Source of the DNA: Nitrospirae bacterium GWF2_44_13
GTDB lineage: Bacteria > Nitrospirota > Thermodesulfovibrionia > Thermodesulfovibrionales > UBA1546
Assembly (NCBI GenBank): GCA_001805105.1
Contig: MHEE01000004.1
Span: 1-64,000, forward strand
DNA: 64,000 nucleotides
Reading direction: 5' to 3'
Shown: in pieces, positions 16,536 to 23,305 of the stretch
How positions within the stretch are numbered: position 1 is the first letter of the stretch
How the letters are laid out: every line of letters starts with the position of its first letter
Program-made: the position numbers and the translations under genes
Notes under the pieces: generated by a model
Databases searched by the model: none
The model's input: the letters and a program-made list of their open reading frames with translations, nothing else
What the model was told of the DNA's origin: nothing

Positions 16536-17726
16536 ATGGAACAGATAGAAAAGACATTTGAGACAAGAGAATTAACAATCAGCATGGGGCCTCAGCATCC
16601 GGCAACACATGGGGTTCTTAGACTTGTGCTTACCCTTGACGGCGAGACTGTCATTAAGTGCACTCCTCATGTTGGTTATCTCCACAGGGGGGTAGAAAAA
16701 CTCGGAGAAAACAGGACATATTTTTCTGCGCTTCCCCTAACCGACAGGCTCGATTACATATCATCCATGAACAACAATGTCGGCTATGTAAATGCTGTTG
16801 AAAAACTTTTTGGCATTGAAGCCCCTGAAAGGGCAAAGTTTATCAGAACAATGGTAGCTGAGATGGGAAGGATTTCAAGCCACATTATATGGCTTGGAAC
16901 ACATGTCCTTGATATAGGCGCAACAACACCATTTTTGTATGCATTTAGGGAAAGAGAACGCATTCTTGACCTTTTTGAAGCATTGTGCGGGGCAAGGCTC
17001 ACAGTAAGCTACCCGAGGATTGGCGGCGTGCGGAACGACGTTTCACAGGAATTTCTTGATGAGCTCTATAAGTTTGTTCTTGAATTCCCCAGCAGAATGG
17101 ATGATTATGAAACACTTGTCACAGAAAACCGGGTCTGGAGGAAGAGGACGGTCGGTATAGGCGTTATCTCTGCTGAGGAGGCTGTCAACTGGGGGCTCAC
17201 AGGCGGCATGTTGAGAGGCTCCGGCGTGTGCTATGACGTAAGAAAACATGCCCCTTATGATGCTTATGATAAGGTTGAGTTTGATGTCCCATTGGGGAAA
17301 AACGGAGATTGCTATGACAGGTATATCGTCAGGATGGGTGAGATGAGACAGGCAAACAGGATAATTAAACAGTGCATTGAAAAACTGCCAACAGGGCCTG
17401 TGATGGCTGATGCTCCCAAATTTACACTTCCCCCGAAAGATAAGATATTAAAGGATATGGAACATCTCATACATCAGTTTGTCCTCATAACAAAAGGTCC
17501 GATTGTTCCTGAAGGAGAGATATATTCTGCTACAGAGGTTCCTAAAGGGGAACTCGGATTTTATTTTGTAAGCGACGGCACCGGCAAGCCATACCGGATG
17601 AGAGTGCGAGCGCCCTCTTTTGTTCATGTATCAATTCTGCCGAAATTATGTGAGGGCGGCTTTGTTGCAGACGTTATTGCAAACATAGGGAGTATTGATA
17701 TAGTCTTAGGAGAATGCGACAGATGA
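16536..17726 (+). CDS. nuoD: NuoD, complex I 49 kDa quinone-site subunit
   Basis: 396 residues from ATG 16536. The quinone-site loop [17 protein letters not shown] and the [12 protein letters not shown] block are intact, as is the C-terminal [12 protein letters not shown]. An in-frame ATG at 16512 exists but lies inside the heptamer array, so the later start is preferred; its ribosome-binding site is weak (GTGA). Confidence 0.95.
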   Translation: MEQIEKTFETRELTISMGPQHPATHGVLRLVLTLDGETVIKCTPHVGYLHRGVEKLGENRTYFSALPLTDRLDYISSMNNNVGYVNAVEKLFGIEAPERAKFIRTMVAEMGRISSHIIWLGTHVLDIGATTPFLYAFRERERILDLFEALCGARLTVSYPRIGGVRNDVSQEFLDELYKFVLEFPSRMDDYETLVTENRVWRKRTVGIGVISAEEAVNWGLTGGMLRGSGVCYDVRKHAPYDAYDKVEFDVPLGKNGDCYDRYIVRMGEMRQANRIIKQCIEKLPTGPVMADAPKFTLPPKDKILKDMEHLIHQFVLITKGPIVPEGEIYSATEVPKGELGFYFVSDGTGKPYRMRVRAPSFVHVSILPKLCEGGFVADVIANIGSIDIVLGECDR

Positions 17727-17727
17727 A

Positions 17728-17770
17728 TCAGTGTTTAGTCTAACAACTAAACACTGATAACTAACAACTT
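17728..17770. repeat. Perfect 12-bp hairpin after nuoD
   Basis: TCAGTGTTTAGT (17728-17739), a 6-base loop, and ACTAAACACTGA (17746-17757), followed by more AACTAAC words. It begins two bases after the nuoD stop and belongs to the CACTGA/AGTGT word group also seen near rnfC, upstream of nuoF and after acdB. Confidence 0.85.
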
Positions 17771-17778
17771 TGGAGAAT

Positions 17779-17835
17779 ATGTTTAGCGAAGCAGCGAAAA
17801 AAGAACTGAGTGAGATACGGGACGGCTATAAATAA
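17779..17835 (+). pseudogene. Remnant of the nuoE N-terminus (18 codons)
   Basis: GGAG and ATG at 17779 open an 18-residue frame, MFSEAAKKELSEIRDGYK, which ends in TAA. This closely resembles the first residues of stand-alone NuoE proteins (FSExxxxEIxxIxxxYP), and it sits exactly where nuoE belongs in a nuoABCDEFG operon. The rest of NuoE is found 2.2 kb downstream fused to a receiver domain (20063-20983). I read it as a stump left when the signalling genes entered the operon; a chance short ORF cannot be excluded. Confidence 0.5.
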
Positions 17836-17860
17836 AATGCGGAATTCAGGCATTTTATTT
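17830..17860. repeat. Perfect AT-rich inverted repeat at the nuoE remnant
   Basis: AAATAAAATGC (17830-17840) and GCATTTTATTT (17850-17860) form an 11-bp stem with a 9-base loop (GGAATTCAG). It overlaps the stop of the 18-codon frame and lies just before the kinase gene. It may act as a processing or attenuation hairpin, or mark the left junction of the inserted cassette. Confidence 0.7.
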
Positions 17861-17874
17861 AGAAGGGTTTTAAA

Positions 17875-19461
17875 GTGAAGATGAAAGTAAAGAAAACCTT
17901 TCATTCCCTGACAGGTAAGTTTATCTTATCCATAGGCGCACTTATGATTGTAGGCAGCGCTGTATTTTGGTATTTTCTGATTTATTATGAGGAGCGGGGA
18001 TTTATCAGGAATGCAGAAAAATACGGTTACTCTTTTGCGGATGTCATCAGAAAAAGCATCCGTTATGGAATGCTCACCTTTCAGCCTCATCTGGTTCAAC
18101 AGACTGTTGAGGCCATTGGATCTGCCGAGGATGTTATGCGGGTGAGGGTATTTGATTGCAATAGCAGGGTTGCCTATTCTTCAAAGAAGGATGAAAAAGG
18201 CATTGTGCTTGACACGGCTAAATCCTTCTGCATGGATCAGTATCCAAAGCATACTGAGATTAGAGAGGCATTAAGCTATTCCGACAAGAAAGACAGAAAT
18301 GGCTTCAAAGTTCTGAACATGCTTACCCCAATATATAACGAGCCTGCATGTTATACATCCTCATGCCATGTCCACCGCAGAGGAGACAGCATACTGGGCG
18401 TCATAGAATCTGATATTTCTTTGTCGGTTATGGACAAGACAACAAAGGAACATAAAATTGCAATGATTCTTTTTGTTTTCGGGTTTATCATTGCGATATC
18501 CGTAGTCCTCTGCAAAATCCTCTGGAATACGGTTTCTGTGCCCATAAGTATTCTTACAAAAGGCATGGCAGAGATTGCAGCAGGGAACCTTAATTATACT
18601 GTTAAGATAGATACAAAGGATGAGATAGGAGAGCTTGCAAAGTCCTTTAATGCGATGACAGTAGACCTCTCAAAGGCAAAGGAAAAAATTATTGAATGGG
18701 CGAGCACCCTTGAAAAAAAGGTTAATGAAAAGACGGAAGAGATCCGGGAAGCACAGGCACAGCTTGTGCATTCAGAGAAACTGGCTTCTCTCGGAAGGAT
18801 GGCAGCCGGAGTTGCCCATGAAATAAACAGCCCCCTGACTGGGATTGTAACATTTGCTCATTTACTTCAGAAAAAGTTTGACGCCGGGACGCAGGAAAGG
18901 GAGGACATAGACGTTATAATAGATCAGGCGAACAGATGTTCCAATATCATAAAGGGACTTCTCGAATTTGCCAGGGCCTCCACAGCTGATAAAACCGCGG
19001 TAAACATTAACGATATTCTGAACAGCTCGCTGAACATAGTCCGCAATAAGGCCGATTTCTTCAATGTGAAGATTGTGACAAATTATGAGGAGCAGCTGTA
19101 TTGTGTAAAGGCGGACACTTCCCAGCTTCAGCAGGTCTTTCTTAATATGATTGTGAATGCTGGGGACGCAATGGACGGAAAAGGTACGATTACAGTTAGC
19201 ACTAAAAACATAACCGAGAACGGAGGGGATTTTATAGAAATTGAATTCAGGGATACGGGTTCCGGCATCACAGATAAAAATCTGGTGAAGATATTTGAGC
19301 CTTTCTTTACTACTAAACCCGTGGGCAAGGGCACAGGTCTTGGGCTTGCTGTCAGCTACGGTATAATTCAGGAGCACGGCGGAAATATTTTTGTGAAGAC
19401 AAAACTCGGTAAAGGCACAAGCTTTTTTATCAAGCTGCCTGCTAATAAGGAAGTTTTATGA
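17875..19461 (+). CDS. Membrane sensor histidine kinase with a periplasmic C-x4-CHxH motif
   Basis: 528 residues. One membrane helix (about 14-36), a ~155-residue periplasmic domain, a second helix (about 195-217), HAMP, a coiled-coil, HisKA with VAHEINSPL (His315), and an ATPase domain with NMIVNAGDAM, DTGSGI and GKGTGLGLAV. The periplasmic domain ends with ACYTSSCHVHRRGDSILGV, a C-x4-C-H-x-H motif that could hold a c-type heme or a metal; this is inference. It sits inside the complex I operon and its stop overlaps the next receiver gene as ATGA, so the two are a coupled pair. GTG start after AGAAGGG. Confidence 0.9.
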   Translation: MKMKVKKTFHSLTGKFILSIGALMIVGSAVFWYFLIYYEERGFIRNAEKYGYSFADVIRKSIRYGMLTFQPHLVQQTVEAIGSAEDVMRVRVFDCNSRVAYSSKKDEKGIVLDTAKSFCMDQYPKHTEIREALSYSDKKDRNGFKVLNMLTPIYNEPACYTSSCHVHRRGDSILGVIESDISLSVMDKTTKEHKIAMILFVFGFIIAISVVLCKILWNTVSVPISILTKGMAEIAAGNLNYTVKIDTKDEIGELAKSFNAMTVDLSKAKEKIIEWASTLEKKVNEKTEEIREAQAQLVHSEKLASLGRMAAGVAHEINSPLTGIVTFAHLLQKKFDAGTQEREDIDVIIDQANRCSNIIKGLLEFARASTADKTAVNINDILNSSLNIVRNKADFFNVKIVTNYEEQLYCVKADTSQLQQVFLNMIVNAGDAMDGKGTITVSTKNITENGGDFIEIEFRDTGSGITDKNLVKIFEPFFTTKPVGKGTGLGLAVSYGIIQEHGGNIFVKTKLGKGTSFFIKLPANKEVL

Positions 19462-19832
19462 GTAAAGGCAATATTCTCGTTATAGACGACGAAGATATTA
19501 TAAGAATAAGCTGCAAACGCGCGCTTATGCCGGAGGGTTTTGAAGTAAAAACAGCCCAAAACGGCATTGAAGGGCTAAAGATGATAGGGGAAGAGAAGTT
19601 TGATGTTGTCCTTACTGACCTCAAGATGCCGGAGATAGACGGGATAGAGGTCTTGAGGCTGATCAAACAAAGATGGGCTGAGATAGTGGTTATAATTATT
19701 ATAGGCTATCAGACTGTTGACAACGCGGTTAAGGCTATAAAGCTCGGCGCATATGATTATATTGAAAAGCCTTTTACGCCCGAAGGTATAGTCAGCGTTG
19801 TGTGCAGAGCGCTGGAAGACAGAAAAAAGTAA
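19458..19832 (+). CDS. Single-domain response regulator lacking the switch Thr
   Basis: 124 residues, receiver domain only, no output domain. The phospho-acceptor is Asp54 (VLTDLKMPEIDG), the acidic pocket IDDED and Lys104 (EKPF) are present. The conserved Thr/Ser before the Gly-Tyr is Ile82 here (VVIIIIGYQT), which should weaken the usual signal switch. It is translationally coupled to the kinase at 17875 and close to a second receiver domain at 20063, suggesting a phosphorelay or sink role. Confidence 0.9.
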   Translation: MSKGNILVIDDEDIIRISCKRALMPEGFEVKTAQNGIEGLKMIGEEKFDVVLTDLKMPEIDGIEVLRLIKQRWAEIVVIIIIGYQTVDNAVKAIKLGAYDYIEKPFTPEGIVSVVCRALEDRKK

Positions 19833-19844
19833 AAGGGGGCTGCC

Positions 19845-19997
19845 ATGGAAAAGAAAGACAAGATATTCACCGGAAGCGGTTACGCAGAGGGACTGATTTC
19901 GCCCATGACCGGCAAGGGTATAGAGCTTAATCTCAATGCGAATGCGGCAATGGGCGCTCTTTTTGGGGATAATCTAAGCGAAGGATGGCTGTTGTGA
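19845..19997 (+). CDS. 50-residue protein between the two receiver genes
   Basis: ATG at 19845 follows AAGGGGGCTGCC. The frame encodes MEKKDKIFTGSGYAEGLISP and continues through a glycine/alanine-rich stretch with an NLNANAAMGALFGDN segment to TGA at 19997. No membrane segment or cysteine. I do not recognise the family. Position in the kinase-receiver cassette and a reasonable ribosome-binding site argue that it is real. Confidence 0.5.
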   Translation: MEKKDKIFTGSGYAEGLISPMTGKGIELNLNANAAMGALFGDNLSEGWLL

Positions 19998-20062
19998 CTG
20001 GAGAGGATTCATTGTTTTTGCAATTTTGATTTTAAAATTCGGTTTTTTTATTGAGGAGTGTT

Positions 20063-20983
20063 ATGGCGGCAAAAATCCTTGTTGTAGACGATGAGATTAT
20101 AGCTATAAGAAGCGCTGAAAGAGTCCTGCGCTCAGAAGGCTATGACGTGGAAGGTGTTTTAAGCGGCAGGGAGGCGATGCTCAAGCTTGAACAGAACAAT
20201 TATGATCTTGTTCTTACAGACCTCAAAATGCCGGAAGTTGACGGAATAACTTTAATCAGATGGCTGAGAAATGTAAAGCCGTCAATCAGGATTGTGGTGA
20301 TCACCGGCTATCCTTCGCAGGAAACGATAAAAGAAGCGCTTGAGCTTGGCATTATTGATTATGTTCCCAAACCATTTACGCCTGCGGTTTTATCGGATGT
20401 GACGCAAAGGGCATTGGAATGGAGAAAATGCGGGTGCGAAGCTGAAAAATCTAAAGAAGAAATTCCGCCTGCAATGCTCAGTGAATTAGACAGGGTTGTC
20501 AAAGAATATAAAAACAAACCTGGAAGCCTTATTCCGGTGCTACAGCGCGCTCAGGAGATTGTAGGCTATCTGCCGCCTTTTATACAGAAGCGGATTGGCA
20601 AAGGGCTTAATATATCTCCCGCAGAGGTTCACAGCGTTGTATCTTTCTATTCATTTTTCACAATGAAGCCGAGAGGCGACCATAATATCAGGGTTTGCCT
20701 CGGGACAGCATGTTATGTCAGAGGTATTGAAGGCGTTCTCGAAAAGATAAAGGATTCGCTGAAGATTAATATCGGAGATACAACTGAAAACAAGAAGTTT
20801 TCCCTTGAGGCGGTGCGCTGCCTCGGTGCTTGCGGGCTTGCGCCTGTTATGGTTGTTGATCAGGATACATATGGCGCAATGACGCCCAAAAAGGCCATGG
20901 AAGTCATCGGCCAGTATGACCCGTCTTTTACAGGCGCAACAGCAAAAGAAGAAGCAGAAAGACAGCTGAATAAGGAGGTTTAA
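20063..20983 (+). CDS. nuoE: Receiver domain fused to NuoE [2Fe-2S] subunit
   Basis: 306 residues. Residues 1-120 are a complete response-regulator receiver (VVDDE, Asp53 in VLTDLKMPEVDG, Thr81, Lys103). Residues ~134-285 are a NuoE/HndA thioredoxin-like domain, with four cluster ligands in CLGTAC (Cys212, Cys217) and CLGAC (Cys253, Cys257), plus the helical SLIPVLQRAQEIVGYLP part. A CGC pair lies in the linker (Cys123, Cys125). The start at 20063 follows GAGGAG; the in-frame ATG at 20051 does not. This appears to be the only complete NuoE of the operon, so complex I assembly would carry a phosphorylatable domain. Confidence 0.92.
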   Translation: MAAKILVVDDEIIAIRSAERVLRSEGYDVEGVLSGREAMLKLEQNNYDLVLTDLKMPEVDGITLIRWLRNVKPSIRIVVITGYPSQETIKEALELGIIDYVPKPFTPAVLSDVTQRALEWRKCGCEAEKSKEEIPPAMLSELDRVVKEYKNKPGSLIPVLQRAQEIVGYLPPFIQKRIGKGLNISPAEVHSVVSFYSFFTMKPRGDHNIRVCLGTACYVRGIEGVLEKIKDSLKINIGDTTENKKFSLEAVRCLGACGLAPVMVVDQDTYGAMTPKKAMEVIGQYDPSFTGATAKEEAERQLNKEV

Positions 20984-20984
20984 G

Positions 20985-21368
20985 ATGCCGAGATTGACAG
21001 TAGGGGATTTGCAAAAGATAAAGGAAAAGCATAAAGCAGAATTTACATTAAGAGAAGGCGGATACAGGGCAAAGGTTACAGTCCACATGGGCACATGCGG
21101 GATTGCAGCAGGCGCAAGAGAGGTAATGACAGCGCTTCTTGATGAAATTGCAAACGCCGGCATAGATGATGTCATTGTCACAACCTCCGGCTGCGCGGGA
21201 CTGTGCGCGCGTGAGCCTCTGGCTACAGTAGAAATAATCAACGCTCCGCCTGTCAAATACTGTGATTTGAATGCTGAAAAGATAAAGGAAATATTCAGGG
21301 AGCATATAATGGCAGGGAATCCTGTAGAAAAATATGCCCTTGTTGTTGGATGCGAGACAATGTACTAA
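20985..21368 (+). CDS. HndB-like thioredoxin-fold [2Fe-2S] protein
   Basis: 127 residues. Similar to HndB of NADP-reducing hydrogenases: HMGTCGIAAGAREVM near the N-terminus and TSGCAGLCAREPLATV further on, giving three obvious Cys ligands plus a fourth in KYCDL. Such small ferredoxin-like subunits usually accompany HydABC/HndABCD rather than standard complex I. Starts one base after the NuoE fusion stop, with GGAGGT upstream. Confidence 0.85.
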   Translation: MPRLTVGDLQKIKEKHKAEFTLREGGYRAKVTVHMGTCGIAAGAREVMTALLDEIANAGIDDVIVTTSGCAGLCAREPLATVEIINAPPVKYCDLNAEKIKEIFREHIMAGNPVEKYALVVGCETMY

Positions 21369-21390
21369 TAAACGTGACAGTGAAGAAGTA

Positions 21391-21432
21391 CTGACACTGA
21401 AAACCGACACAGACACTGAACACTGATTAAAC
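21391..21432. repeat. CACTGA-type heptamer array upstream of nuoF
   Basis: CTGACAC TGAAAAC CGACACA GACACTG AACACTG ATTAAAC in 7-base register, preceded by a looser GTGACAGTGAAGAAG stretch. It ends at the ribosome-binding site of nuoF. Confidence 0.75.
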
Positions 21433-21439
21433 AGGAGGA

Positions 21440-23305
21440 ATGTTGGAAAAAGTTCGTACAAATTTAATGCTGTGCGCAGGAACAGGTTGTGTAGCAAGCG
21501 GCACAGCGAAAGTTAAAGATGCCCTGCAGAAAGAACTTGAAAAGAGGGGGCTTGAGAAAGAAATAAAGATTGTCCTCACAGGCTGCAACGGCTACTGCGC
21601 AGAAGGCCCTGTTATGGCGGTTTATCCAGATGAGATCTTTTATCAGAAGCTGACGGTTGAGGATGTGCCTAAATTGGTCGAAGAGCATTTTCTTAAGGGC
21701 AGGCCTTATCAGAAGCTGATGTTTAAAGAGCCGGAGAAGAAGACCGCAATACCAATGATGAAGGAAATTCCGTTCTTCAAACATCAGGTACTCAGGGTTT
21801 TGAGAAATAAGGGGCTTATAGACCCTGAAAAGATAGAGGAATATATTTCAAGAGACGGTTATCAGGCTGCTGCAAAGGCGCTTACACAGATGACTCAGGA
21901 AGATATAATCAAGGTAATAAAAGATTCAGGATTAAGAGGGAGAGGTGGCGCAGGCTTTCCTACAGGGCTGAAATGGGACTTTGCGTCCAAGGTTAAATCC
22001 GATATCAAATACATGCTCTGTAACGGTGACGAAGGAGACCCCGGCGCATTCATGGACCGGTCTGTTATGGAGTCTGACCCGCATTCAGTTATCGAAGGAA
22101 TGATCATAGGGGCAAAGGCGATAGAAGCGCATAGCGGCTATATCTATGTCAGGGCTGAATACCCATTGGCTGTGAAGCGTCTTCATCTGGCAATAGATCA
22201 GGCTACAGAGGCAGGGCTTTTAGGAAAGAATATTCTTGATACAGGATTTGATTTTGAACTTGAGATATATCTTGGCGCAGGCGCTTTTGTATGCGGTGAA
22301 GAGACTGCGCTTATGCGTTCAATAGAAGGCAAAAGGGGTATGCCGAGACCGAGGCCGCCTTTCCCTGCGCATAAAGGGTTATGGGATAAGCCGTCAGTTC
22401 TTAACAATGTAGAAACCCTTGCTCAGATTGCTCCAATAATACTGAACGGCTCTGAGTGGTACAGGAGCCTCGGCACAGAAAAGAGCACAGGCACAAAGGT
22501 CTTTGCATTGACAGGAGCTGTAAATAATGTCGGACTTGTTGAGGTGCCTATGGGCATTCCTCTGAGGACGATAATATACGATATAGGTGGCGGCATAAGG
22601 AAAGGAAGAAAGTTCAAGGCAGTCCAGCTTGGCGGCCCGTCAGGCGGATGCATCCCTGAACACCTCCTGCATACCCCTGTTACATATGAAGACATTGTTG
22701 CAACCGGTGCAATCGTAGGCTCCGGCGGTATGGTTGTTATGGATGAAAATACATGCATGGTGGGAACTGCAAAATTTTTCCTTGAGTTTACAACAGATGA
22801 ATCATGCGGCAAGTGCCCTCCTTGCAGGGTCGGTACAAAGATACTTATGGATATGCTGACCGACATCACTGAAGGAAGGGGCAAAGAAAGCGACATAGAG
22901 ACACTTGAAGACCTTGGCAGAGATATAATCGCGACCTCGCTCTGCGGGCTTGGTCAGACAGCCCCCAATCCCATACTTACGACGATAAAGTATTTCAGGG
23001 ACGAATACGAATCACATATAAAGCACAAATGGTGCAAGGCCGGCGTCTGCCGTGAGCTCACAACATTCCTTATTGATGAAAAACTTTGCAAAGGGTGCGG
23101 GGCCTGCCTGAGAGCATGCCCTTCAAAGGCAATAACTGGAGAAAAGAAGATGCCGCACAAGATTATACAGGACCTTTGCGTGCATTGCAGGACATGCTAT
23201 GATGCGTGCAAATTCAAGTCAATAAAAATCCTGCCCGCAAAATTTCAAGGTGATCCGGCAGAGCTTGAAGCCGTATTAGAAAAATCAAAGAGGGAAGCGG
23301 AATGA
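21440..23305 (+). CDS. nuoF: NuoF/HydB-type NADH-binding flavoprotein subunit
   Basis: 621 residues, much longer than a ~430-residue classical NuoF. Order: N-terminal thioredoxin-like [2Fe-2S] domain (Cys12, 17, 49, 53), FMN/NADH domain (GRGGAGFPTGLKW, LGAGAFVCGEETALMRS), N3 cluster motif SCGKCPPCRVG, and a C-terminal pair of [4Fe-4S] motifs (CKGCGACLRACPS and CVHCRTCYDAC). This is the HydB/HndC layout of bifurcating hydrogenases. The AGGAGG site is almost touching the ATG at 21440; the TTG at 21443 is an alternative start. Overlaps nuoG as ATGA. Confidence 0.93.
   Translation: MLEKVRTNLMLCAGTGCVASGTAKVKDALQKELEKRGLEKEIKIVLTGCNGYCAEGPVMAVYPDEIFYQKLTVEDVPKLVEEHFLKGRPYQKLMFKEPEKKTAIPMMKEIPFFKHQVLRVLRNKGLIDPEKIEEYISRDGYQAAAKALTQMTQEDIIKVIKDSGLRGRGGAGFPTGLKWDFASKVKSDIKYMLCNGDEGDPGAFMDRSVMESDPHSVIEGMIIGAKAIEAHSGYIYVRAEYPLAVKRLHLAIDQATEAGLLGKNILDTGFDFELEIYLGAGAFVCGEETALMRSIEGKRGMPRPRPPFPAHKGLWDKPSVLNNVETLAQIAPIILNGSEWYRSLGTEKSTGTKVFALTGAVNNVGLVEVPMGIPLRTIIYDIGGGIRKGRKFKAVQLGGPSGGCIPEHLLHTPVTYEDIVATGAIVGSGGMVVMDENTCMVGTAKFFLEFTTDESCGKCPPCRVGTKILMDMLTDITEGRGKESDIETLEDLGRDIIATSLCGLGQTAPNPILTTIKYFRDEYESHIKHKWCKAGVCRELTTFLIDEKLCKGCGACLRACPSKAITGEKKMPHKIIQDLCVHCRTCYDACKFKSIKILPAKFQGDPAELEAVLEKSKREAE

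Noticed and set aside
17728-17770. Hairpin after nuoD as an operon terminator
   Set aside because: The stem is AT-rich with no U-tract, and related elements occur within genes and operons, so a terminator call is not supported.
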